The notes beneath the pieces were generated by a model. It did not search any database, was not told where the DNA came from, and saw only the letters and a list, made by a program, of their open reading frames with translations. A stretch of 64,000 bases of DNA from Planctomycetota bacterium (GTDB lineage: Bacteria; Planctomycetota; Planctomycetia; Pirellulales; Pirellulaceae): positions 108,712 to 172,711 of the forward strand of contig JABAAE010000001.1 of NCBI GenBank assembly GCA_014238905.1, in the 5' to 3' direction. The translations under genes and the position numbers were made by a program. Positions 1 through 9,051 of this stretch are shown one piece after another. Position 1 is the stretch's first letter. Every line of letters starts with the position of its first letter.

Positions 1-107
1 GGCTTTTAAACGCTGGCTCCAAGACTTTTAAACGCTGGCTCCAGGGCTTTTAAACGCTGGCTCCAAGACTTTTAAACGCTGGCTCCAGGGCTTTTAAACG
101 CTGGCAG
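1..107. repeat. 22-bp tandem repeat array cut by the window edge
   Basis: Almost five head-to-tail copies of a 22-bp unit with the invariant core cttttaaacgctggc begin at the first base. The copies alternate between two versions (start gg/end aa and start ga/end ag), so the array is really a 44-bp higher-order repeat. The last copy stops after ctggc at about 107. The array lies upstream of the VIT/VWA gene and must continue leftward. Its role is unknown; a protein-binding array or a slippage-prone spacer are both possible. Confidence 0.9.
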
Positions 108-279
108 AGGGTGGTTGCCCCGAAGGCAGAAGGGAGAAACTCCGGTCTGACAGCTAGAATCGACAGATTTTTGGAAATAATCAATAATCACGTAAACAAT
201 CCAAAGTCTGGGCCGTTGATCTCACTAGCACAACTCTGAATCGTGCCACTATTTTTCGTCATCCTCTTAAGTGACTGAT

Positions 280-2691
280 ATGAAACGCTTCCATCCCATT
301 AGACTGACGTTCCTGATGGTCTTCATTGCCAATCCACTGTTTGGCCAAGGCGTCTTACTGCACGAACATCATCACCTCCCCAGACCGGGACGCCCCCCCA
401 TTCAGACAACTTCGTCCTACAAGATCAAAGAATTGATCATCAATTCCCGGATCGAAGACCAAGTGGCTCGCACTCAGGTTTCCCAGACTTTCGTCAATAC
501 CGGCAACCGAACCATGGAAGTTTGTTTTGCTTTTCCTCTTCCTTACGACGGAGCCATCGACCAATTGACCTTTATGGTCGATGGAACGGAATATGAAGGG
601 AAGCTAATGGCAGCCAAGGAAGCACGCCAGATCTACGAGGGGTACATACGGCGCAATCAGGACCCAGCGCTCCTTGAGTGGATTGGAACCGGGATGTTCA
701 AAACCAGCGTCTTTCCTGTCCCCCCCAATGCCGAACGAAAAGTGACGCTGAAGTTCAGTCAACTCCTTCGTAAAGATCAAAAACTTACCGACTACCTTTT
801 CCCTCTTTCAACCGCCAAGTATACCTCCAAGCCAATCGACACCATTCGCTTCGACATCAATATCACCAGCAAGAACAAAATCAAGTCGGTTTACAGCCCG
901 ACACACCCGGTCAACATTGAGCGACAGGATGAGCATCATGCCCACGTAAAGCTGGAAGCGAAAAATCGCGTGCCCAGCACCGACTTTCGATTGTTCTTTG
1001 ACACCAATGATGGAAAACTTGGCGCTAGCGTCATGACCTATTGGCCAGAAGAGGCTAAAGAAGGTTTTTTTCTGATGTTGGCAAGTCCGCAAATTAAGAA
1101 ACCATCCAAAGAAGAATCCAACAAAACAGTTATCTTCGTTGTGGATCGAAGCGGTAGCATGAGCGGCAAAAAGATCGAACAAGCAAAAGACGCCCTTCGA
1201 TTTGTGCTGAACAACCTTCGAGAAGGTGATTTATTCAATATCGTTGCCTATGACAGTGATGTTGAGACGTTTCGCCCCGAGTTGGAGAGGTACTCTGACA
1301 AAACCCGAAAAGCAGCCCTCGCATTTGCTGACGGCATCTATTCTGGTGGCAGTACGGCAATTGATGCGGCCCTCAAGACCTCTCTGAGCATGATCCAGGA
1401 TGTCTCCCAACCCAATTACGTTGTTTTCCTGACCGATGGGAAACCCACCGCGGGTGAAACCAACGAAATGAAAATTGTTGACAACGCGCGGCGGATCAAT
1501 CAGAAAAACGCCAGGTTGATCAGTCTCGGCGTCGGATATGATGTCAACAGCAGACTCCTTGATCGATTGACTGCAGCAAATCGTGGCCAAAGCGATTATG
1601 TTCGACCTGACGAAGACTTGGAGATCCATGTCAGTCGGCTCTACAACAAAATCTCTGCACCGGTTTTGACCAATGTCAAAATCGATTATCTCTTCGACGA
1701 GGTTGCAGCTGAAACAACGCAACCGGTCAACCGAATTTACCCCAAAAAGGTCTTTGAGATTTTTTCTGGACAACAGTTGATCATTGCCGGTCGCTATAAG
1801 AAAACCGGTACCGCAAAAATACGCATCTCGGGTAAAGTCGGCGCCAAATCCCAAAAGTTCTCATTCCCTGCCAAATTTTCAAAACAGAGCTACAACGAGT
1901 CAAATTCGTTTGTGGAAAAACTGTGGGCCATGCGACGCATCGGTGAAATCATCGATCAATTGGACTTGGCAGGGCAAAACGAAGAATTGATCAAAGAATT
2001 GATTGGTCTGTCGACCAAGCACGGTATCATCACCCCTTACACCTCCTTTCTGGCCGATGATCAGGCACCCGCCAATCGACTGACCCAAGGAGGTGAAATG
2101 GATCGCACACGATCAAAACTAGGAAGACTCGCCGAATCCAGCGGCCGAGCTGGATTTGCGCAAAGGGATTTTAAGCAAAGCCTTAAAGGAGCCAACCAGC
2201 TTCCTTCCGCCAACTTTTTCCGCCAGCCGATTGAGGAGATGGCCGAAAACGGCGGCGCGGCACCCTTGTCCCGCGCCAACTCTTCACGCGGAGCTATTTT
2301 TGGTGGAGGTGGATTGCCTAACCCGCCCGGGGCCAAGAAGGCCTTATCGCAAGCGGATTCTGCCTCGAGCACCCCAAAAGCCGCATCATCTCTCTCCGGT
2401 GGGACCATTCTCAAAGACATTGACACCGACCAATCGATCGTAACCGATGCAGTCAAGGTCGTTGGAAAAAACACCATTTACCGACGGGGTGAATTGTTGA
2501 TCGACACGTCGGCAAAAGACATTGATCTTACAAAAGACCAATCCAAAATTAAAAAAATCAAACGATTTTCCAAAGAGTATTTCGAGCTAACGGAAAAAAA
2601 TTCGAAGTCCGAAAATTCGGTTTTGGCATATCAAAAAGGAAATCAAAAACTCTTGATTCGACTCAGGGAGCAGGTTTACCTGATTCAGTAG
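280..2691 (+). CDS. Secreted VIT and von Willebrand factor A domain protein
   Basis: The product is about 803 residues. ATG 280 puts a signal peptide (KRF..FLMVFIANPLFGQ) at the N-terminus; a GTG nine bases upstream in frame is the alternative start. A VIT domain spans roughly residues 40-170, followed by a VWA domain with an intact MIDAS motif DRSGSMS starting at D289, and the threonine and aspartate turns further on (GGSTAID, TDGKPT). The tail contains ITPYTSFLADDQ, usual in this family, then a low-complexity Gly/Ser/Ala stretch around 600-680 and a basic segment. Inter-alpha-trypsin inhibitor heavy-chain-like proteins of this type are common in planctomycetes and proteobacteria; they are exported and thought to mediate metal-dependent adhesion. 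The gene stands alone. Function beyond the domains is inference. Confidence 0.88.
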   Translation: MKRFHPIRLTFLMVFIANPLFGQGVLLHEHHHLPRPGRPPIQTTSSYKIKELIINSRIEDQVARTQVSQTFVNTGNRTMEVCFAFPLPYDGAIDQLTFMVDGTEYEGKLMAAKEARQIYEGYIRRNQDPALLEWIGTGMFKTSVFPVPPNAERKVTLKFSQLLRKDQKLTDYLFPLSTAKYTSKPIDTIRFDINITSKNKIKSVYSPTHPVNIERQDEHHAHVKLEAKNRVPSTDFRLFFDTNDGKLGASVMTYWPEEAKEGFFLMLASPQIKKPSKEESNKTVIFVVDRSGSMSGKKIEQAKDALRFVLNNLREGDLFNIVAYDSDVETFRPELERYSDKTRKAALAFADGIYSGGSTAIDAALKTSLSMIQDVSQPNYVVFLTDGKPTAGETNEMKIVDNARRINQKNARLISLGVGYDVNSRLLDRLTAANRGQSDYVRPDEDLEIHVSRLYNKISAPVLTNVKIDYLFDEVAAETTQPVNRIYPKKVFEIFSGQQLIIAGRYKKTGTAKIRISGKVGAKSQKFSFPAKFSKQSYNESNSFVEKLWAMRRIGEIIDQLDLAGQNEELIKELIGLSTKHGIITPYTSFLADDQAPANRLTQGGEMDRTRSKLGRLAESSGRAGFAQRDFKQSLKGANQLPSANFFRQPIEEMAENGGAAPLSRANSSRGAIFGGGGLPNPPGAKKALSQADSASSTPKAASSLSGGTILKDIDTDQSIVTDAVKVVGKNTIYRRGELLIDTSAKDIDLTKDQSKIKKIKRFSKEYFELTEKNSKSENSVLAYQKGNQKLLIRLREQVYLIQ

Positions 2692-2841
2692 TTTAACCAG
2701 TTACTCTTTTTGCCAGAACAAACTTCAACAGCAGGAGAAAAGTTCCGGATCGGTTCGCTGTTCAACCACCACGATACATCCACCGCCACTTTATCCTCAT
2801 GAACTAAACACCACCTCCAAATGGTAGTGGCGGCGATGACG

Positions 2842-3717
2842 TTAGCGATCATTCTGATCATTGATCGCTTCAAGCACTTTGGCAGTCGATTTTGATTTAT
2901 TAAGAACATAAAAATGAAGGCCACAAGCTTCCTGTTTGATCAAATCGGCTACTTGCTGAATCGCAAAATCGATGCCCACCTTTAATTGTTCTGCATCACC
3001 GCTGGCCATTTCCAAATCTCTGGAAAAACCCTTTGGCAACTTGGCATCGCAAAGCTGGGCGATGCGCTGAATCTGAGCGAGACTGACAACCGGGAGAATT
3101 CCCGGAACGATCGGAATGGTAATTCCGCGGTCAGCACACAGATCGCGAAATCTGTAGAAGTCATCATTCTCGTAAAATAACTGCGTGATAATCACATCAG
3201 CTCCCGCATCGACCTTTCGTTTCAAATTGTCAAGGTCGACAGCCATCGATACCGCTTCTCGATGCTTTTCAGGATACCCGGCAACAGCCATTCCAACACC
3301 TGGAAATTGATCGCGGATCAGTTCCACCAGTTCATTCGCGTAGGAAAGTCCTCCCGCGACGGGTTCAAAACAATCGTCACCTGCAGGCGGGTCACCCCGT
3401 AGCGCGACAATATAGTCAATCCCTTGTTGCGATGCGGTCTTGAGATAATGCTTTAGTTCGTCAACAGTGGACCCGACAACGGTCAGATGAGAGGCAACCG
3501 GGATATGAAACTCTGATTTCACCCTCGCGAGGATCTCCAGTGTCTTGCCTCTAGTCGATCCCCCGGCCCCATAGGTACAGGTGACATAGTCGGGTGAGAA
3601 TTTCATCAAATTCGGAAGTTGGGCAAACAGCGTTGCCACACCTTTATCCGTTTTTGGAGGGAAAAGCTCAAACGACAAACCAAGTCGCCCTGACTGATAG
3701 AAATTGCTGATGGTCAT
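2842..3717 (-). CDS. metF: Methylenetetrahydrofolate reductase
   Basis: This 291-residue protein matches the usual length and pattern of bacterial MetF. It has an N-terminal SFELFPPKT strand with the catalytic glutamate, then VTCTYGAGGSTR, HLTVVGST, ALRGDPPAG and a C-terminal ITQLFYEND / VPGILPV TIM-barrel signature. The enzyme is a cytosolic flavoprotein that reduces 5,10-methylenetetrahydrofolate to 5-methyltetrahydrofolate for methionine synthesis. The gene is divergent from the asparagine synthase gene and transcribed alone. No strong Shine-Dalgarno sequence is visible before the ATG, and an imperfect inverted repeat lies 20 bases upstream. Confidence 0.95.
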   Translation of the reverse strand: MTISNFYQSGRLGLSFELFPPKTDKGVATLFAQLPNLMKFSPDYVTCTYGAGGSTRGKTLEILARVKSEFHIPVASHLTVVGSTVDELKHYLKTASQQGIDYIVALRGDPPAGDDCFEPVAGGLSYANELVELIRDQFPGVGMAVAGYPEKHREAVSMAVDLDNLKRKVDAGADVIITQLFYENDDFYRFRDLCADRGITIPIVPGILPVVSLAQIQRIAQLCDAKLPKGFSRDLEMASGDAEQLKVGIDFAIQQVADLIKQEACGLHFYVLNKSKSTAKVLEAINDQNDR

Positions 3718-3737
3718 CGAAGATCAAACCGAGGTAG

Positions 3738-3765
3738 TTCCAATTAACGTTTAATTTAGTTGGAA
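3738..3765. promoter_or_regulatory. Inverted repeat just upstream of metF
   Basis: ttccaattaa (3738-3747) and ttagttggaa (3756-3765) pair at nine of ten positions around an 8-base spacer. The repeat begins 20 bases before the metF start codon. It could be an operator or a small leader hairpin. No known methionine-regulator consensus was recognised, so the role is a guess. Confidence 0.3.
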
Positions 3766-4139
3766 TCTGGGGAAACAATAAGATGCCAACCCCTTTGGAA
3801 CGCACGTTTTCGGAAACATTTTTCGTTAGGCGTTTTTTTCACCCTTACTGAATGCTGTCGTCTGTTTTTTTTCATTAATCCCACCCATGAGAATCCATGG
3901 CAAAGAAGGGCTGGGCTGCCACGGCCGCCAATGTCCGTGACAAACTGCAAGCGTGGGGGGGGTTAACTCCCATTTGCTGCTAGCGTTGCCCAGCGCAGAT
4001 GCAGCTAGTTGGATTCTGTCTCTTGAGCGCGGCATCTTCGGTACAATCTGTTTTATCCAAACAACAGCTACAACCGTCGAAATCGCTACTTTAGGACATT
4101 CTCTCGACACCCTTTGATCAGCGTGCCGATGGCTTGAAC
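3766..4139. other. Divergent intergenic region metF / asnB
   Basis: There is no convincing gene in this stretch; the short frames on either strand lack codon bias or recognisable motifs. It includes a g-run around 3955-3961. It should carry the promoters of the two divergent genes, but no clear -35/-10 pair could be assigned. Confidence 0.5.
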
Positions 4140-6056
4140 ATGTGTGGAATCCTTGGCATCGCCGCCGCTGAGAACTCTCAAGTCAGTCTGTCCCAAGATC
4201 AGCTGGTTGCGATGCGCGACCGCATGGTCGCCAGAGGCCCCGACGACGCCACACTACTCTGCCGGGAAAACGTCGCGTTTGCCCACCGCCGACTGGCGAT
4301 CCGTGATCGTACCTACGGGCAACAACCTTCGGTTTCCGAGAATGGTCGTTACCTTTTGACCTACAACGGTGAAATCTACAACGACAAGCAGCTTCGCAGC
4401 GAATTGAAAGCCCTGGGCCATCGATTTCGGGGACATGGCGACACCGAGGTACTGACCGCTGCCTGGCAACAGTGGCAAGCAGATGCTGTGCCAAAGCTCA
4501 GGGGAATGTTCGCTTTTGGTGTTTATGATTTTCTGGAAAAAAAACTGACGCTTGTCCGAGATCGATTCGGTATCAAACCGCTTTTCTACACTCTTTTAGA
4601 TGAAGAGGTTATTTTCGCCAGTACCTTGGCGGCGTTGACTGAGCACCCGCGATTTACCGCATCGCCAAATTTTGTTGCAATTCGCCATTACCTGCTCACC
4701 CTGCGTTTGACACTCGGTGACCAGACCGTTTTCGAGAACCTCTTGTCTGTTCGCCCAGCTGAAATGATTTCCTTTCAACAGGGACAGAAAAATTCCCAAA
4801 TCTACTGGACGCCGCCGACTCCCGACGATACCTCAAGTGACCAGACTTTCGAGGAAGCCGTCGATCGATTAGAAAAAACAATGCGTGAAGCGGTTGCCAT
4901 CCGCATGGCCAGTGATGTTCCAGTTGGCATGATGCTCAGTGGTGGCGTCGACTCCAGTACATTGGCCTGTCTCATGAAAGAAGGATCCGGCGGCGGATTT
5001 CACGCACGCTGCGGAGGAGGCGTAGACGAACAATTCACCCATGATGTCGGGGATTTTGCGTTCGCACGCGATTGTGCACAGCACAACGATCTTGAATTTC
5101 AGGAAGTAGGAATTGGCCCCGAGGAATACCTCCAAAGGTGGCAATTTCTTGTCGAACAATATGAGACGCCGGTGTCTACTCCAACCGACGTGATCATTCA
5201 TAAGATCGCCCGCAACCTTCGTCAATCGGTTGGCGTGGCCCTCGGTGGGGAGGGGGCAGATGAAGCCTGCTGTGGCTACCAAATCCCACATTGGTCCGGA
5301 GCAGATTACGATCTGCTCGGTTCGCTGGATCACCTGCATGAGAATCGAGCGGGAGTCGCCCGCGAAAGCCTTTCTCGTCAATACGGCAACGCGACATTTC
5401 AATCAGCTGGTGACCTTTATCTGGCTTGTAACGGATTGATTTCGAGGGAAGCCCAACAGGTACTTTTTCGCGATGAAGTCTGGCAGCATGCAGATGCCGA
5501 TTTTGGAGTCGAGGACCATTACCATCGCCAGTTCAACGACCTGGCAGGAATGCCGACTGTGGAAAAAACAGCACACGTACTTTTGAATTCCAATCTCGAA
5601 AGCCTTTTGTCGCGACTCGACAGTGCGACCATGCAGGCCGGTCTGGAGTCCAGAGTCCCCTTCACCGATCACCTGTTTGTCGAACAGGTCTTCAGATTAC
5701 CCCACTCGTTTCGAATCGATATCTCTCCTAACGAAACAAGCCCCTGGCGGTCTTCACTTGATCTTGCCAACAGGGGCAGCCTAAGGCCGAAACGAATGAT
5801 CCATGCATTGGCTCAACGCTTGATGCCCTCGCACCTTGCCCAACGTCCTAAAAGTAGTTTTTCAACCCCAGTCCCCTCTTGGCTGGACAAACAATGGAAA
5901 CCGTGGTTGCGATCCCGGATTCAGAATAGCGAATTCGCAAACCTGATTTTTCGTCCTTCGGCCCTCAATGAGTTGACTTCATTACCCTCACAATTGTCCA
6001 TGTGGAACTGGCCGATGGCCAATGTGATCCTCTGGGGCGATCGCTGGTTCCGATAA
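4140..6056 (+). CDS. asnB: Asparagine synthase (glutamine-hydrolysing)
   Basis: The start at ATG 4140 gives MCGILG, so Cys2 is exposed as the glutaminase nucleophile after methionine removal; an in-frame TTG six bases upstream would hide it. Product is about 638 residues, the normal AsnB length. The N-terminal class II amidotransferase domain carries RGPDD, AHRRLAIRD and YNGEIYN; the synthase domain has the PP-loop SGGVDSST at about residue 267 and GGEGADEACCGY (the usual form is GGEGADELFGGY). The reaction converts aspartate, ATP and glutamine to asparagine. A flippase and an unknown gene follow on the same strand, which resembles AsnB paralogues that modify surface polysaccharides; a housekeeping role is equally possible. 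Confidence 0.92.
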   Translation: MCGILGIAAAENSQVSLSQDQLVAMRDRMVARGPDDATLLCRENVAFAHRRLAIRDRTYGQQPSVSENGRYLLTYNGEIYNDKQLRSELKALGHRFRGHGDTEVLTAAWQQWQADAVPKLRGMFAFGVYDFLEKKLTLVRDRFGIKPLFYTLLDEEVIFASTLAALTEHPRFTASPNFVAIRHYLLTLRLTLGDQTVFENLLSVRPAEMISFQQGQKNSQIYWTPPTPDDTSSDQTFEEAVDRLEKTMREAVAIRMASDVPVGMMLSGGVDSSTLACLMKEGSGGGFHARCGGGVDEQFTHDVGDFAFARDCAQHNDLEFQEVGIGPEEYLQRWQFLVEQYETPVSTPTDVIIHKIARNLRQSVGVALGGEGADEACCGYQIPHWSGADYDLLGSLDHLHENRAGVARESLSRQYGNATFQSAGDLYLACNGLISREAQQVLFRDEVWQHADADFGVEDHYHRQFNDLAGMPTVEKTAHVLLNSNLESLLSRLDSATMQAGLESRVPFTDHLFVEQVFRLPHSFRIDISPNETSPWRSSLDLANRGSLRPKRMIHALAQRLMPSHLAQRPKSSFSTPVPSWLDKQWKPWLRSRIQNSEFANLIFRPSALNELTSLPSQLSMWNWPMANVILWGDRWFR

Positions 6057-6331
6057 GCCGGAACAATGTGATCCCGATGGTCTATGGCCTGGTCCAGCAA
6101 TACGGCTTCACAACGCTTGGCTTTTCCGTCCGCCTCACACGATTGGCATCAACCCATTTGGCTCTCCATGGTAGAATGCGATTTCAGAAAGTCCTCGAAA
6201 TCAGCAATCCTTTTTATAGGACCTCGCAACAGTTCTATCAAAACAGAATCGAACGACTGCAACGACTCAACCGGAGATAAGCTGCTACCGAATTACCGAA
6301 CCGTTTCTTTCTCACCAATCCAATCGATTCG

Positions 6332-7681
6332 ATGGCCAAAAAAGAAATAGCCCCTCAATCGGAATCGGCGTTGAGGCACCTGACCCAAGGTGGTCTTCAG
6401 ACGTTTGCAGTCAAAGTCATGGCGGTCGGATTGGGTTTTGCCTCGCAGATGCTTCTATCGCGACTGCTGGGAAAGGCCGACTATGGCGAATTTGCTTTTG
6501 CAGTCACAACAATGCAATTCTTGGTGATTGCCGCTGTCCTGGGGGCTGATTCGGTCGCAACCCGATTCGTTGCGAAGTATCACGATAGTCCAGCTCAAAT
6601 GTTGACTCACATCGGCTGGCTCAATCAACGGACCTTGAGAATCTCGGTGGCAATCGCCATCACAGGTGTTCTTCTGTTACAGTTCATCTATGTTTTTAAC
6701 CCAAGAATGATTTGGATCTCGACACAACTCATTCTGGTGGCACTGCCGATCCAGGCATTTGCTATTATTAGACAGGGAATTCTGCGTGGACTTCAAAAAC
6801 CGGTTCTCTCCATTATTCCCGAGGGAATTCTGCGACCATTTTTTACGATCAAATTCTCTCTGGCGTTCGTTTTTTTAATTGGTACCACGTCCCAACAATC
6901 TTCTTTTACAAATCAATTTGAATCACGGCACGCCGTGATAGTCTACATTCTGGTCACGGTCGTCGCGTTAATCGCCTCGCAAATTTTCCTCAATTGGTTT
7001 CTCCCGCAAAAAACCGAAAAGACTTTATCCAAAGCATCTTCGGCTGCGGAAATTCGTCGCTGGAAATCGATGGCACTGGCATCCATGTTTTCAGCATTTG
7101 CAATGACGATTCACTCACAGAGTGACGTTTGGATGTTGGGTGTCCTCACAAAAGCCGAAACCGTCGGGTCCTACAGCGTAGCTGCTCGATATGCGGGATT
7201 CGTCATTTTTGGGATCAATGCGATGAACGCTGCACTGGGGCCTTTGGTCGCCAAGTTTGCCCATGATCGGATCGCCCTTCAAAGACTGGTCACCCAATCC
7301 ACCAACCTTTCATTTGTTATTGCAACGGCCAGTGGTGTATGGCTAATCTGCTTCCCAGAATGGCTCTTAAACCTATTTGGATCAGGATTTGACGATGCAA
7401 CACTGTCGTTGAAAATTTTGGTTGCGGCAAACTGGTTTAATGTGGGATGTGGCAGCGTTGGGCTGCTGCTTTCGATGACCGGAAACCATCAAATTTTCAT
7501 GAAAATCTTGATGTCCAGTGTTTTCCTGAACATCTTCTTGAATATCACCCTGATTCCATTCTTCGGCATGACCGGTGCGGCCGTCGCTACGGCCGCCTCC
7601 ATAGTTTACTGGAACCTGGCGGCCTTGGTGGCCGTCAAAATCAGACTTAAAATTCGGCCGACCATTGGCGCCCTTATCTAG
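6332..7681 (+). CDS. Polysaccharide/lipid-linked oligosaccharide flippase (Wzx-like MATE/MOP family)
   Basis: The 449-residue protein has about 12-14 hydrophobic segments spread along its length and the family signature near the N-terminus (GLGFASQMLLSRLLGKADYGEFAFA), followed by the charged and aromatic residues usual in polysaccharide biosynthesis exporters. It would translocate a lipid-linked glycan across the cytoplasmic membrane. The start ATG 6332 lies 275 bases after asnB, with no gene between, and the following gene starts 12 bases after the stop, so translation of that pair is probably coupled. The substrate cannot be told from sequence. Confidence 0.85.
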   Translation: MAKKEIAPQSESALRHLTQGGLQTFAVKVMAVGLGFASQMLLSRLLGKADYGEFAFAVTTMQFLVIAAVLGADSVATRFVAKYHDSPAQMLTHIGWLNQRTLRISVAIAITGVLLLQFIYVFNPRMIWISTQLILVALPIQAFAIIRQGILRGLQKPVLSIIPEGILRPFFTIKFSLAFVFLIGTTSQQSSFTNQFESRHAVIVYILVTVVALIASQIFLNWFLPQKTEKTLSKASSAAEIRRWKSMALASMFSAFAMTIHSQSDVWMLGVLTKAETVGSYSVAARYAGFVIFGINAMNAALGPLVAKFAHDRIALQRLVTQSTNLSFVIATASGVWLICFPEWLLNLFGSGFDDATLSLKILVAANWFNVGCGSVGLLLSMTGNHQIFMKILMSSVFLNIFLNITLIPFFGMTGAAVATAASIVYWNLAALVAVKIRLKIRPTIGALI

Positions 7682-7693
7682 ACGACATCCCTC

Positions 7694-8788
7694 ATGATCG
7701 ACTTCTCCACCCAAACAGGTCGGCTGATTGTTGTCGGCGGACGCCAAAGATCGAAAGCCCTCGATCTTGATGAATGGCACGCCTATGACACCGCAGTAAT
7801 TGCGGAAGTCGATTGTCAATCAAAAAAAGGATCGGTGGTCGTTGAATACCGTTCGCCTGCAGAGGTCTGCGCTGAAGAATTGCCAGCCATTGTTTTCAAA
7901 GCAGGCGATATTGACAGGGTCAACCAACGGCTATTGGTCTGCACCCAAACGGAGATCATCGAATACGATACCGCAAACTGGGAACGAACCTATTATTTCT
8001 CCCACCCCTTTTTCAATGATCTTCATCATGCCTGCTATAAAAGCAGTGAAAACATTCTCTTAGCCAACACGGGGCTTGATCAAATACTGGAGGTCCAGCG
8101 TAATATCAAGCAACCCTCACAATCGACCATTGTCAACCAATGGAATGTTGGTGCTATTCCGACTTGGGAAAAATTCGATCAAGAGATCGATTATCGAAAA
8201 ATCGCAACGACCAAACCCCATCATTCCCATCCCAATTTTATCTTCAACTCCGCGGGTCGATGGTTCGCAACTCGATTTCATCAACAGGACGCATGGGACC
8301 TCCAACAATCGGCTTCCGCATTTCCAATCGATGTCGGAAACCCACATGATGGAATTATCCACGACGATCTGGCCGTATTTACCACAACCAACGGACATCT
8401 GTGTGGATACGATTTTTCCCGAAATAGTATGACGCTGAAGATGAACCTGCATTCCGGCTATGAGACCTCGTCACTTTTGGGATGGTGTCGTGGTCTTCTT
8501 CTGCAACCCACCACTCAACCCGGTATCGCGCTGGCCTGGGTTGGATTTTCACGGATTCGTCCAACATGGATGCGAAAGAACCTGAGTTGGATCAAACAGG
8601 GATTTCAGGCAAAAGGCGAATACGGAACACAACCGACGCGGATCGCCTGTTACAGGGTCCGATTGCCGAATTGCACAGATTCGCAAGTCGGGGGGCCAAC
8701 TGCCAAAATGGAAGGCGAACTGCTGGCAGAAATCGACTTGGAAGAGCTTGGAATCAATGCCGTTTTCGGTATTTATCAAGTAGATTAA
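7694..8788 (+). CDS. Unknown protein with beta-propeller-like features, next to flippase
   Basis: This 364-residue protein was not recognised. It has no signal peptide or membrane segment and begins with short beta-strand-like blocks (GRLIVVGG, LLVCTQTEIIEYDTANWERTY, ENILLANTGLDQILEV) that look like propeller blades. The middle has a His-rich patch (KPHHSHPN, then RFHQQDAW), conceivably a metal site. The C-terminal end reads GINAVFGIYQVD. It starts 12 bases after the flippase stop, so it is likely cotranscribed and may take part in glycan assembly or decoration. That role is inferred from context alone. Confidence 0.75.
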   Translation: MIDFSTQTGRLIVVGGRQRSKALDLDEWHAYDTAVIAEVDCQSKKGSVVVEYRSPAEVCAEELPAIVFKAGDIDRVNQRLLVCTQTEIIEYDTANWERTYYFSHPFFNDLHHACYKSSENILLANTGLDQILEVQRNIKQPSQSTIVNQWNVGAIPTWEKFDQEIDYRKIATTKPHHSHPNFIFNSAGRWFATRFHQQDAWDLQQSASAFPIDVGNPHDGIIHDDLAVFTTTNGHLCGYDFSRNSMTLKMNLHSGYETSSLLGWCRGLLLQPTTQPGIALAWVGFSRIRPTWMRKNLSWIKQGFQAKGEYGTQPTRIACYRVRLPNCTDSQVGGPTAKMEGELLAEIDLEELGINAVFGIYQVD

Positions 8789-9051
8789 GGTCGACTCCCA
8801 AGTTCCCAGCAATCAAGCTGATTTACCTGAGAAACCACTATAACCGAATGCCTTGGCAAGACGGGCCCGCTTGTTGCCGATGTTTGCCAATGTCGAATTG
8901 CCATCAAATCGAGCTTGAAACCGACAAAACACATCAGCTTGATCTTTGTCTTCGGGTTACAAATCCAATAGAATGAGCTTAACCCAACAACGTAGTGCCG
9001 ACACCGGCGACCCTTACCGTCTCGACTCCCACCTCAGCCAAAGTTGAATCG

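Noticed and set aside
1..107. Possible CRISPR array at the window start
   Set aside because: The units are contiguous with no unique spacers between them and no cas genes are near, so it is a plain tandem repeat.
1231..1854. Long minus-strand frame of 207 codons
   Set aside because: It is fully antisense to the VIT/VWA gene, has no motif and no start context. It mirrors the codon bias of the real gene.
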